Shown here piece after piece: positions 1 to 8,944 of a stretch of 15,950 nucleotides of DNA (position 1 is its first letter; every line of letters starts with the position of its first letter). Source of the DNA: CBDFKQ01 sp965248855 (GTDB taxonomy: Bacteria > Bacteroidota > Bacteroidia > Cytophagales > 172606-1); assembly GCA_965248855.1 (NCBI GenBank), contig CBDFKQ010000002.1:1-15950 (forward strand). Reading direction: 5' to 3'. The notes beneath the pieces were generated by a model. The model did not search any database, was not told where the DNA came from, and was given only the letters and a program-made list of their open reading frames with translations. A program made the translations under genes and the position numbers.

Positions 1-426
1 ATAAAAAACAATGAAGCCATAAAAAATCAATATGAGACCATTATTGGCATTGACGGGATTGGTAAGCAAACTGCCATTCAAACCCTGATTGCTACTCAAG
101 GGTTTACTAAATTTTCAAATGCAAGAAAATTTGCCTGCCATGCAGGATGCGCCCCGTTTAAATATCATTCAGGAAGCAGCATCCGTTCCAAAAATAAAGT
201 TTCACACAGGGCAAATAAAAACCTCAAACGCTTATTTCACATGGCAGCCCTTTCAGCTGTTAAAATGGAGGGTGAAATAAGGCAATATTTTCTTAGAAAA
301 GTGGCTGAAGGAAAAAATAAAATGACAGTTATCAATACGGTTAGAGCAAAACTAATAGCAAGGATTTTTTCACTCATAAATTCAAATAGAATATATGAAA
401 AAATTTATATAAATGCACTTGCTTAA
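1..426 (+). CDS. IS110-family transposase, C-terminal part (5' end outside window)
   Basis: The first reading frame is open from base 1 to the TAA at 424-426, giving 141 residues without a start, so the gene is cut by the window edge. The residues match the C-terminal Transposase_20 domain of IS110/IS1111 elements: a helix-hairpin-helix-like GIDGIGKQTA at residues 16-25, then FSNARKFACHAG (38-49), the serine-containing SGSS (57-60), and a late GKNKMTVINTVRAK stretch. In this family an N-terminal RuvC-like DEDD domain works together with a catalytic serine in the C-terminal domain, and the best-studied members are guided by a structured RNA encoded in a non-coding end of the element. Only the C-terminal half is visible, so whether the element is intact cannot be judged. 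No frameshift or internal stop is seen. The usual length is roughly 300-400 residues. Confidence 0.88.
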   Translation: MKNNEAIKNQYETIIGIDGIGKQTAIQTLIATQGFTKFSNARKFACHAGCAPFKYHSGSSIRSKNKVSHRANKNLKRLFHMAALSAVKMEGEIRQYFLRKVAEGKNKMTVINTVRAKLIARIFSLINSNRIYEKIYINALA

Positions 427-456
427 TCCATAAGAATAGGATTTCCACTGCAATCC
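425..456. repeat. Short alternating inverted repeats after the transposase stop
   Basis: Starting within the transposase stop codon, the sequence reads AATCC (425-429), nine bases, GGATT (439-443), eight bases, AATCC (452-456). The middle GGATT can pair with either AATCC, so two mutually exclusive 5-bp hairpins are possible. This may be a weak terminator or part of the structured end of the IS110-like element. The arms are short and chance is not excluded. Confidence 0.35.
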
Positions 457-854
457 CTAATCCAAAAAAGAAAAAAACTAAATTACAAAATTAAATTTAC
501 GATTATCGTTTTATCAATATCGGTATATTCATAATTAATTAATAAAAAAATCTCTAGATCAAATGCTTCATTCATCTTTCCTGCCATGTGAATAAATCAA
601 TGATAAAAATAAGTTATGCATTAAATCAAATTGCCTGACATCACTTACTTTTTCAAAGTTATTATTTTAATTTAAAAACCAATGCACATTATTACCGTAT
701 ATTCTTTTATGAATAATTTTTGCAGACAGCACTGAAAAGTTTTATTTTCATTTATTTATTACAAAAGTATTTTTTTTGATTTTTTGATTTTTATAATCAA
801 ATTGCGTATTAATGAAATTTTAAATAACACTTTGATTGGATTTTTTTTGTATAA
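427..854. other. Gene-free AT-rich stretch between the IS110 transposase and ruvA
   Basis: I see no plausible gene in these 428 bases: stops are dense in all frames and no tRNA-like fold is apparent. The left part probably contains the non-coding end of the IS110-like element. The right part must contain the ruvA promoter. It includes poly-T runs with the short direct repeat TTTTTGAT (773-780 and 781-788) and a 7-bp inverted repeat TTTGATT/AATCAAA (783-789 and 795-801) with a TTTAT loop. No perfect TAnnTTTG promoter element stands out; ACACTTTG at 827-834 is only a partial match. Confidence 0.6.
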
Positions 855-1448
855 ATGATTGCCTATATAGACGGAAAACTAGTTCATAAAGACCCAACTT
901 TTGTAATTGTTGAAACAGGAGGGATAGGTTATCATATAAAGATTTCTTTGCAAACTTTTTCGCAAATTAAAGCGGAGGAAAAATTTCGTTTGCACACGCA
1001 TCTTCATATAAAAGAAGATGCGCATACCTTGTATGGTTTTTCGGATGATAGCGAAAAAAAAATTTTTTTAGACTTGATTGGAATTTCAGGTATTGGCCCG
1101 GGAACAGCGATAATGATGCTTTCATCTTTATCGGCAAGTGAAATTGAAAATGCCATCATAACAGAAGACGTACTGACTATTCAAAAAGTAAAAGGGATTG
1201 GCTCTAAAACTGCGCAAAGAGTAATACTGGAATTAAAAGACAAAATAAAAAAATCTTCCGGCAGTTCGGAAATTCCAAATCTTCAATCATCATCTAACAA
1301 TAACATCCGTATGGAAGCGTTACAAGCTTTAATATCTTTAGGAATTCCTAAAAATTCTGCCGATAAAAATTTGGATGCGGTATTAAAGAAGGAAGGCAAT
1401 CAATTATCTCTGGAAGAATTGATTAAAGCTGCTCTTAAAATGAATTGA
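855..1448 (+). CDS. ruvA: Holliday junction branch migration complex subunit RuvA
   Basis: RuvA is the DNA-binding subunit of the RuvAB machine. Tetramers clamp the four-way junction and recruit RuvB ATPase rings, which drive branch migration before RuvC cuts. The 197-residue product has the usual length and three-domain layout. An N-terminal OB fold opens with MIAYIDGKLV and runs to about LYGF (59-62). A middle domain carries two helix-hairpin-helix motifs, GISGIGPGTA (76-85) and VKGIGSKTA (112-120). A Ser/Asn-rich linker (about 134-150) leads to a C-terminal RuvB-binding domain (about 151-197) with EALQALISLG. The ATG at 855 fits the conserved family N-terminus exactly. sprA follows 98 nt downstream on the same strand. 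RuvB and RuvC are not in the window, as is usual in Bacteroidota, where the ruv genes are scattered. Confidence 0.97.
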   Translation: MIAYIDGKLVHKDPTFVIVETGGIGYHIKISLQTFSQIKAEEKFRLHTHLHIKEDAHTLYGFSDDSEKKIFLDLIGISGIGPGTAIMMLSSLSASEIENAIITEDVLTIQKVKGIGSKTAQRVILELKDKIKKSSGSSEIPNLQSSSNNNIRMEALQALISLGIPKNSADKNLDAVLKKEGNQLSLEELIKAALKMN

Positions 1449-1480
1449 TTACATTAACACATTTTTGAAATTTAATATGA

Positions 1481-1513
1481 TTTGCCTATTGAAATAAGTT
1501 TACGCTACATTTT
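1481..1513 (+). promoter_or_regulatory. Candidate Bacteroidota-type promoter for sprA
   Basis: A TTTG at 1481-1484 (the -33 position) is followed after 21 nt by TACATTTT at 1506-1513, which matches seven of eight positions of the Bacteroidota -7 consensus TAnnTTTG. The spacing is in the normal range. Transcription would begin near 1520, leaving a leader of about 25-30 nt before the proposed TTG start of sprA. It would give sprA expression independent of ruvA. AT-rich DNA yields such matches by chance, so this remains a candidate. Confidence 0.35.
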
Positions 1514-1546
1514 TTTATTTTTTCAAACCTCAGTATCTTAAAAATT

Positions 1547-4500
1547 TTGTTTAGGCAGCAATATAAAATACCGGTTTCACCGGGTATATTTATCTCAGTA
1601 ATAGTATGTATAATGCTATCATCATTCGGCGAAACTGATGCAGAAAGAAGGTACTTTACAAGTTACGTAGCAGATACTATCAAAAAAGATACCACCAAGC
1701 GTGATTCTTTAAATAAATTTAACAGGGGGCGTAAACCAAACTTTCGTTTGCACGACAGGTATGGCGACCCTTACTCAAATCAAACCAATAAATCCCCACT
1801 TTTATCTCCTGAACCCAAAAACATTAAAACTGATATAGAATCAGATTCTACAGGAAATGTAATAATAAGTGAAAAAGTAGGCGCCTTACAATATAGACCG
1901 CCGATTAATTTGCCTGCGAAAGATTTTTCTAAAATACAGGATAGAAAATTATTTAAAGACAACTGGAAAAAACAAGCTGCTGCCCTTGATGGAAAAACAA
2001 CTGTTACAGAAAAAAGGCTTTTTCCTAAAATTGCAATGGGCCCTACGTTTGACAGGATTTTTGGGGGTAACTATGTGGATTTTCGACCGAATGGTTTTGT
2101 GATGTTGGATTTTGGAGGCAAGATACAAAAAGTGGATAATCCGGCATTTCCTGTAAGGCAGAGAAAAAACGGTGTATTTGATTTCGATCAGCAAATCAGT
2201 TTGAATTTGGTTGGTAAGGTGGGAGAGAAACTAAAACTGACTGCCAATTTCGACACCAAATCAAGCTTTCAATTTGAACAAAATATTAAATTGGAATACA
2301 CAGGTTTAGAAGAAGATATTTTACAAAAAGTTGAAGCAGGTAATGTTAGCATGCCATTAAATACCACACTTATTCAAGGCGTTCAAAACTTATTCGGATT
2401 AAAAACAAAATTAAAATTCGGTAAATTAACAGTAACGGCCGTAGCTGCCAATCAACGAGCCAGAATAGATGCAATTAATGTACAAGGCGGCGTACAAACC
2501 CGTCCGTTTGAAGTAAGAGCATCGGAATATGAAGAAAATCGGCACTTTTTTATAGGCCAGTTTTTTAGGGATAATTATGAAGGATCATTAAAAACATTAG
2601 CAACTGCCACACAGGGAACAACAAGTACATTTAGTAACAATAATAATTTTAATAATCCATCAGGAGGGGTAAACAATAATACAAACCCCAATTTAAATCC
2701 ATCTACAACCAATTCAGGCAATAGTATTTCCGGTTCAACAAATTTATCCGGGGCAACAGGCAGGGCAGGTGGAGCAGCGAGTTCGGGAGTATTAATTACC
2801 AGATTAGAAGTATACGTTACCAATAGAAGTAACAATACAACGACATTAAGAAATATTGTTGGTTTTATGGATTTGGGTGAATCTTCAAAGGCATATCGTA
2901 AAGATAAATCCCTATTTACTGTTAATGGTAATGGATTAAGTGATTTACCAACAGATAATAATGCAAATACATTATATCAAACTTTGCTAAATGATCCATC
3001 AATTAGAAATGCAGATAATACTTCCAATAAATTACAAGACCTAAAATTTGTAAAAGGAACCGATTTTGAACAGTTGAGGGGTGTGAGAAAACTTTCTGAA
3101 AGAGAATATTCTTTCAATCCTCAATTAGGTTATTTATCATTAACCACACCACTTCGAAATGATGAAGTGATTGCCGTTTCATACGAATATACTTATAATG
3201 GAGTACCCCATAAAGTGGGTGAACTTACCGAAACATCGCAAAATTTAACTGAAGACCAAGTATTAATTTTAAAATTACTTCGCCCATCAAGCATTAGGAT
3301 AGATTTACCTACTTGGAATTTGATGATGAAAAACATATATTCTATAGGTGCCAGCCAGTTAAGCAGGCAGGGGTTTCAATTCAGGATCATTTATAGAGAT
3401 GATTTAACAGGTATAGATAACCCTTCGTTACATGAAGGAGATGCCGATATTAAAAATATCCCATTACTACAAGTTTTTGGGATGGATCAGTTAAACCAAT
3501 TAAATGACCCTCAACCCGATGGTAATTTTGATTATATTGAAGGAATAACCATCGATAGCCAAAATGGAAAAATTATATTTCCTGTATTGGAGCCTTTTGG
3601 ATCAAAACTTAGCACTCATTTTCAAAGACCGGATCAAACCAGTTTAAAAAATAAATATGTTTTTTCAGAATTATACACTACTACCCGGCAGCAGGCTTCA
3701 CAACAATCAAATAAAAATAAATTTTATTTAAAAGGAAGCTATCAGGGTTCACCTTCGAGCAATGTACAATTACCCGGCATGGGTGGTCAAAATCAATCTG
3801 CCAGAGTTACGGCAGGGGGGATTTTATTAACGGAAGGTGTTGATTATGTAATGGAAGGCGGGCAGGTGGTAATTATTAATGACGGAATAAAAAACTCCGG
3901 AAAAGAAATACAGGTTCAGTATGAAAAACCCGATTTATTCCAAAGTCAGGTAAGAAGTTTGCTGGGTACAAGATTAGATTATCAGGTTAATAAAGATTTT
4001 GTGATTGGCGCAACAGTTATGCGTTTGCGTGAAAGACCTATCATTACAAGAGTAAGCATTGGTGATGAACCTGTTAATAACACTATTTTTGGGATGGACG
4101 TCAATCTTAAAAAGGATTCTCGTTTTTTAACCAAAATGATTGACAAACTTCCTTTTATCTCAACAAAGGAAATGTCGACAATACAATTTTCTGCTGAATA
4201 TGCCCGAATAATACCGGGAGTTGCACCTTTTGTAAGAGGAGCTTCTTATATCGATGACTTTGAAGCTGCAGAAACACCGTATGACATGACTCGTGTACCT
4301 CAGCAAAGGTGGAAACTGGGCGCAACACCAAGAACACTTTTACCAATTCAACATCAAAATAACCTTTTAATTAATGATCATCGTGCTAAATTAGCTTGGT
4401 ACTCAGTTGATAACGTATTTTTTGGAGGGGTTGGAGGCAATGCAGCCAGGCCAAGCAACATTTCGGATGAGGATACAAAAAATCACTATGTAAGACAGGT

Positions 4501-7500
4501 ATTGCCTCAAGAAATTTTTCAGAAGAAAGCAGTCCTCCCTACTTTACCAAATCAACCATTAATGGATATCGCATATTATCCAAGTGAAAGAGGCCCTTAC
4601 AATTATAATCCTAATTTAAACCCTGACGGAACATTGCCAAATCCTAAACTAAATTATGGAGCCATTACTCGTGCCATAAATTATGATGTTGACTTTGACA
4701 ATGCGAATATTCAATTTATAGAGTTTTGGATGATGGATCCATTTATCCATTCTGCAGGTAATAAATATAATTTAATTGCAGGTAAGCCTGCAGATCAAAA
4801 TCCCGGAGGAGATTTAATTTTTAATTTGGGAAATATTTCTGAAGACGTTGAAAAAAATGGAAGGCAAGATTTTGAAAATGGATTACCTGCGACAGGTGAT
4901 ACAACAAACCGTGTTGTTCCTACTGCTTTTGGTTTTTCTCCAAAACAACAATTTGTAATTAATGCTTTTGATAATACTCCCGGAGCCAGAAACCATCAGG
5001 ATGTTGGTTTGGATGGATTAAATGATATTCAGGAATCAACATATGATAGCATAGCAGGCAGGTTTATCAGTAAGCTTCCGGCAACTTTATCACCTGATGC
5101 AAAAAGCAGAATTATGCAAGATCCATCTGCCGATGATTTTAAAAATTATTTAGGCCCCGATCAGGATGGTGAGAACGTTAAAATTTTAGAGCGTTATAAA
5201 AATTACAATGGTTTGGAGGGTAATTCACCTGAAGCAGGGGCTAACTCTTTTGTTTCTTCTGCAGCTACCAATCTACCTGATAATGAAGATTTAAATACTG
5301 ATAATACAATTAATGATATTGAAGAATATTATCAATACAAAGTAAGTTTAAGACCAAGTGATATGGTAGTAGGGAAAAATCACATTGTAGACAAAGTAAA
5401 TTCAACTGTGAATGGTGATAATGTAACCTGGTATCAATTTAGAATCCCGATTCGCGAATACCAAGACAAAGTAGGCAATATAAATGGTTTTAAATCCATC
5501 CGATGGATGAGGATGTTCATGACCAATTTTGCCCAACCTACAGTTATGCGTATGGCGCAATTTCAATTTCTTGCCAACCAATGGAGGCCTTATGTCGATT
5601 CACTTTCAGCGAGTTTATATCAAAAAGGATTAAACCAATATCCTGAACCATATGATGCAAAGTTCACACTTGGTTCTGTAGGGATTGAAAAGAACGGAAG
5701 CGGAAATGGAACTACAACTCCTTATGTTATCCCTCCCGGGGCCATTCGAGATAGAGATATCACAGTATCAAACAGCCCACAGTTAAATGAACAATCTTTA
5801 AGATTATGTGTGACCGATTTAAAAGATAAAGATGCACGCGCAGTTTATAAAAATGTAAATCTTGATTTACTGAATTATAAAAATATTGCCATGTATATCC
5901 ATGCTGAAAGTGAAACCGGAAATCTGGGAATTGGTGATATGACTGCCTTTATAAGACTGGGAACTGATTTTCAAGATAATTATTATGAAATTGAGGTGCC
6001 GCTACATCCATCACGAAAGGGACTTAGTCCATCTGATGTGAATAGTGATCCATTTTTAGCCTGGCCATCTGAAAATGAAATTAATTTAGCATTGGAAGAG
6101 CTTGTAAACACGAAAGTGGAGAGAAACCGAACCGGTTCTAATGTATTAGTCCCTTATACCAGGCCTTTTGATAATAAATACAGGATCACTGTAGTTGGAA
6201 ACCCTGATTTAACCGGAGTAATGACACTTATGTTAGGTATTCGAAATCCGAAATCTGTTGATCAGCTTGCACATTCGGCTTGTATTTGGGCAGATGAATT
6301 AAGAACATCCGGTTTTAACCAAACTTCCGGTTGGGCAGCTACTTCCCGATTCAGTGCAAAACTGGCTGATTTTGCAAATATTACCGCTTCTGCAAAACAT
6401 ATAGGATATGGATTTGGAGGAGTTCAGCAAAAAATATCTGAGAGAGCCAGAGATAATTCAACGTCTTGGGATTTTTCAATGGCTGCTAATCTTGATAAAT
6501 TTTTCCCGTCTAAATTTGGCTTAAGGATACCCTTATTTTTTAGTTATCAGGATGGTAAAATTACTCCTTATTATGATCCTCTTGATAAAGACGTACCCTT
6601 AAGCAAAGGCGTAGGAGGTGTAAACAGGTTTATCCCGGAAGATATAAGGGCGAATTATAGAAAAATCATTGAAGACCATACTGTCCAGCGAAGCCTGAAT
6701 TTTACTAATGTTCAAAAATTAAAAACAAATCCCAATTCAAAGTCACACCTTTGGGATATATCTAATTTTACTCTTACATATGCATACAGCGATGTGAAAA
6801 GAACAAATGTAAGCACTGCAATTTACCTTATAAAAAATTATAAAACAGGTATAGGATATAATTTTTCTAACAGTTCAAAGCCAATTGAACCGTTTAAAAA
6901 TTTGAAATTTCTTAATTCACCCTTTTTAAAATTAATTAAAGATTTTAATATTAATCTTCTCCCTTCAAGTATTTCTGTAAGGGGTGATTTGGACAGAAGA
7001 TATATTAAAACCCAATACAGAAATGAACAATTAACTACTGATGGGATTTTACCGACTTTCGAAAAATATTTTACATTCAACCGTCAATATAATTTACGAT
7101 GGTCTCTGACAAAGGCGCTAAGTTTTAATTACAATGCAACAGCAAGTGCGGTTATTGATGAGCCACTTGGTGAACTCGACACACGTGTTAAAAAAGATTC
7201 TGTATGGAAAAATTTACTTCGTCTTGGGCGGATGAAACTTTTTACCCAACAAATTAGTGCCACATATCGTTTGCCACTCGATAAGTTTCCGGCAACAGAT
7301 TGGATAAGCGTTGATATCAGATATGGTGCAAGTTATTTATGGAATGCCGGCCCTTTGCATATTGCAGATACATTAGGGAACTACATTCAAAATACTCGTG
7401 AAAAAGATTTAACCGGCAGGCTTGATCTTGTAAGATTTTATAATAAAATAAAATTCTTAAAAAATATTAATGATGCCCAACCGCCAAATCCAAATGCTAA

Positions 7501-8944
7501 AAAAGTTTTGGCAAAATCAACAGACACTGTAAAAGTTAAACCCGAATTCAAACTTTTAAAAGGCGCACTTCGTGCTATTATGAGTATAAGAAACATTACT
7601 TTTTCTTATTCGGTAAGAGAGCAAACAGCTTTATCGGGTTTTAAACCTGTCGCAAGTTTTTTAGGTATGGATAAGGCTTTTAGCGCACCCGGCCTTCCTT
7701 TTATTTTAGGAAGCCAGGACCCAACGATAAGAGAACGTGCCGCAAAAAATAATTGGTTAGTAAACAGTAAATCATTAAACACGCCTTTTACACAAGGTTT
7801 TACTGAAGATTTAAACCTAGGAGCTTTAATGGAACCCTTTCGTGACTTTAAATTAACACTTACTGCAAGGCGTTCGCGAGGGAAAAGTTATCAGGAAGTT
7901 TATAGAGACACTACAGGATATGGAAATTATGGAGGTTTGGGTGCTAACCTTAATGGAAACTTCAGTATGTCGTTTATAGCAATAAAAACTGCTTTTGCAC
8001 ACCGTGGCGGAAATAATCAGTCAGATGTTTTTGATCATTTTGTAAAGTACAGAGATGTTATTAAGGCCAGGTTAACAAATGTTAATTCGGCTGACGGGGT
8101 ATATGATGCTAATTCACAGGATGTTTTAATGGCAGCATTTGTAAGTGCTTATGGGGGCAACGATCCCGGTAAGGCAAAGCTTAGCCCTTTTCTTAATATT
8201 CCTTTACCAAACTGGCGATTAGATTATGCGGGTCTTGCAAAAATTGCTGCAATTAAAAAGAAATTTTCATCTGTAAGTGTTACACATAGCTATACATCTA
8301 CCTATAATGTGGGTAATTATACTTCTGCTATTGATTATCTGGGAAATTATATAAGCCCGGAAAGATTTGCATTAATGAGCAACAATTATTTATTGCCTAC
8401 CTTACACAGCACTCACGATACCTTGGGTTTAAAAAGATTTATACCGGTTCTGATTTTTAATCAGGTCGAAATTAGAGAAAGGTTTGGGCCATTAGTGGGC
8501 ATTAACATGCGCACTATAAGTAAGGTTACAATAAATGTACAATATAACAGGGAGAGAATAGTGGGTTTAAACTTATCTAATGCGCAGGTTACTGAGCAAA
8601 CCAATCAGGATGTGATAATGGGGTTGGGTTTCACGAAAAACAATCTCAAAATTCCTTTTAAAATTCAGGGAGAATCAATTATTTTGAAAAACGAAATAAC
8701 ATTTCGTTGCGATTTTACATTTCGCGATAGCAGAACAATTCAGCGAAAGGTGGGTGATGACCCTATAAGTACAGGTGGAAATTTAAATATCCAGCTTAAG
8801 CCTACTATCAATTATGTAGTTAACCAAAGGTTAAATATGCAAATATATTTCGAACGAAATATAAATAATCCCCACGTTTCCTCATCCTTTAAAAGGGTAA
8901 ACACTAATTTCGGATTACAGTTAAGATACAGTTTGACACAATAA
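1547..8944 (+). CDS. sprA: T9SS outer-membrane translocon protein SprA (gliding motility/secretion)
   Basis: SprA forms a single-chain, very large outer-membrane beta barrel (36 strands in the solved Flavobacterium structure). Folded cargo with a T9SS C-terminal signal crosses through it, with PorV and a periplasmic plug as partners. The product has 2465 residues, close to the about 2400 of characterised SprA. It begins with a basic n-region and a hydrophobic segment (about residues 2-28), a signal peptide. Family-typical stretches follow, such as LEVYVTNRS (about 418-426) and YIDDFEAAETPYD (901-913). The protein ends in alternating hydrophobic strands (FGLQLRYSL) typical of barrels. No ATG allows a full signal peptide: the first is codon 23, inside the hydrophobic core. 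TTG at 1547 is therefore chosen; ATT at 1544 is an alternative. A low-complexity Asn/Ser/Gly insertion lies at about residues 356-414. No frameshift or internal stop is seen. Confidence 0.96.
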   Translation: MFRQQYKIPVSPGIFISVIVCIMLSSFGETDAERRYFTSYVADTIKKDTTKRDSLNKFNRGRKPNFRLHDRYGDPYSNQTNKSPLLSPEPKNIKTDIESDSTGNVIISEKVGALQYRPPINLPAKDFSKIQDRKLFKDNWKKQAAALDGKTTVTEKRLFPKIAMGPTFDRIFGGNYVDFRPNGFVMLDFGGKIQKVDNPAFPVRQRKNGVFDFDQQISLNLVGKVGEKLKLTANFDTKSSFQFEQNIKLEYTGLEEDILQKVEAGNVSMPLNTTLIQGVQNLFGLKTKLKFGKLTVTAVAANQRARIDAINVQGGVQTRPFEVRASEYEENRHFFIGQFFRDNYEGSLKTLATATQGTTSTFSNNNNFNNPSGGVNNNTNPNLNPSTTNSGNSISGSTNLSGATGRAGGAASSGVLITRLEVYVTNRSNNTTTLRNIVGFMDLGESSKAYRKDKSLFTVNGNGLSDLPTDNNANTLYQTLLNDPSIRNADNTSNKLQDLKFVKGTDFEQLRGVRKLSEREYSFNPQLGYLSLTTPLRNDEVIAVSYEYTYNGVPHKVGELTETSQNLTEDQVLILKLLRPSSIRIDLPTWNLMMKNIYSIGASQLSRQGFQFRIIYRDDLTGIDNPSLHEGDADIKNIPLLQVFGMDQLNQLNDPQPDGNFDYIEGITIDSQNGKIIFPVLEPFGSKLSTHFQRPDQTSLKNKYVFSELYTTTRQQASQQSNKNKFYLKGSYQGSPSSNVQLPGMGGQNQSARVTAGGILLTEGVDYVMEGGQVVIINDGIKNSGKEIQVQYEKPDLFQSQVRSLLGTRLDYQVNKDFVIGATVMRLRERPIITRVSIGDEPVNNTIFGMDVNLKKDSRFLTKMIDKLPFISTKEMSTIQFSAEYARIIPGVAPFVRGASYIDDFEAAETPYDMTRVPQQRWKLGATPRTLLPIQHQNNLLINDHRAKLAWYSVDNVFFGGVGGNAARPSNISDEDTKNHYVRQVLPQEIFQKKAVLPTLPNQPLMDIAYYPSERGPYNYNPNLNPDGTLPNPKLNYGAITRAINYDVDFDNANIQFIEFWMMDPFIHSAGNKYNLIAGKPADQNPGGDLIFNLGNISEDVEKNGRQDFENGLPATGDTTNRVVPTAFGFSPKQQFVINAFDNTPGARNHQDVGLDGLNDIQESTYDSIAGRFISKLPATLSPDAKSRIMQDPSADDFKNYLGPDQDGENVKILERYKNYNGLEGNSPEAGANSFVSSAATNLPDNEDLNTDNTINDIEEYYQYKVSLRPSDMVVGKNHIVDKVNSTVNGDNVTWYQFRIPIREYQDKVGNINGFKSIRWMRMFMTNFAQPTVMRMAQFQFLANQWRPYVDSLSASLYQKGLNQYPEPYDAKFTLGSVGIEKNGSGNGTTTPYVIPPGAIRDRDITVSNSPQLNEQSLRLCVTDLKDKDARAVYKNVNLDLLNYKNIAMYIHAESETGNLGIGDMTAFIRLGTDFQDNYYEIEVPLHPSRKGLSPSDVNSDPFLAWPSENEINLALEELVNTKVERNRTGSNVLVPYTRPFDNKYRITVVGNPDLTGVMTLMLGIRNPKSVDQLAHSACIWADELRTSGFNQTSGWAATSRFSAKLADFANITASAKHIGYGFGGVQQKISERARDNSTSWDFSMAANLDKFFPSKFGLRIPLFFSYQDGKITPYYDPLDKDVPLSKGVGGVNRFIPEDIRANYRKIIEDHTVQRSLNFTNVQKLKTNPNSKSHLWDISNFTLTYAYSDVKRTNVSTAIYLIKNYKTGIGYNFSNSSKPIEPFKNLKFLNSPFLKLIKDFNINLLPSSISVRGDLDRRYIKTQYRNEQLTTDGILPTFEKYFTFNRQYNLRWSLTKALSFNYNATASAVIDEPLGELDTRVKKDSVWKNLLRLGRMKLFTQQISATYRLPLDKFPATDWISVDIRYGASYLWNAGPLHIADTLGNYIQNTREKDLTGRLDLVRFYNKIKFLKNINDAQPPNPNAKKVLAKSTDTVKVKPEFKLLKGALRAIMSIRNITFSYSVREQTALSGFKPVASFLGMDKAFSAPGLPFILGSQDPTIRERAAKNNWLVNSKSLNTPFTQGFTEDLNLGALMEPFRDFKLTLTARRSRGKSYQEVYRDTTGYGNYGGLGANLNGNFSMSFIAIKTAFAHRGGNNQSDVFDHFVKYRDVIKARLTNVNSADGVYDANSQDVLMAAFVSAYGGNDPGKAKLSPFLNIPLPNWRLDYAGLAKIAAIKKKFSSVSVTHSYTSTYNVGNYTSAIDYLGNYISPERFALMSNNYLLPTLHSTHDTLGLKRFIPVLIFNQVEIRERFGPLVGINMRTISKVTINVQYNRERIVGLNLSNAQVTEQTNQDVIMGLGFTKNNLKIPFKIQGESIILKNEITFRCDFTFRDSRTIQRKVGDDPISTGGNLNIQLKPTINYVVNQRLNMQIYFERNINNPHVSSSFKRVNTNFGLQLRYSLTQ
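2612..2788 (+). other. Asn/Ser/Gly/Thr-rich low-complexity insertion within SprA
   Basis: Codons 356-414 of sprA encode about 59 residues made mainly of Asn, Ser, Gly and Thr, with FSNNNNFNN near the start and GRAGGAASSG near the end. On both sides is ordinary SprA sequence. From memory of the family, the flanking segment that ends in a beta-strand reading LEVYVTNR is normally continuous or joined by a short loop here. The insertion is in frame and looks like a flexible loop, probably surface- or periplasm-exposed. Confidence 0.7.

Larger units (their letters stand above)
1..460 (+). mobile_element. IS110-family insertion sequence, right-hand part (3' boundary uncertain)
   Basis: The transposase fragment marks this as the transposase-3' side of an IS110-like element. 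IS110 elements usually lack conventional terminal inverted repeats and often make no target duplication, so the end cannot be placed by eye. A small repeat cluster right after the stop codon (425-456) may belong to the end. The element could extend further into the AT-rich stretch up to about 850. The boundary given here is a guess. Confidence 0.5.

Noticed and set aside
89..280. A 63-codon reading frame overlapping the transposase.
   Set aside because: It is a shifted frame of the IS110 transposase coding sequence and resembles no protein; the overlapping frame has the family motifs.
783..801. Inverted repeat TTTGATT/AATCAAA as a terminator or operator before ruvA.
   Set aside because: The stem is only A/T-rich with one G-C pair and lies among T-runs; such pairs arise easily by chance in this composition.
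1..1448. RuvC-like transposase family beside ruvA suggested a functional recombination module.
   Set aside because: IS110 transposases share only a fold with RuvC and the element is mobile; adjacency to ruvA is most simply chance. The RuvC-like half is not even in the window.
2575..2835. An 86-codon minus-strand frame rich in Leu and Val.
   Set aside because: It is the antisense reading of the Asn/Ser-rich insertion of sprA; the composition follows from that repeat-like DNA.
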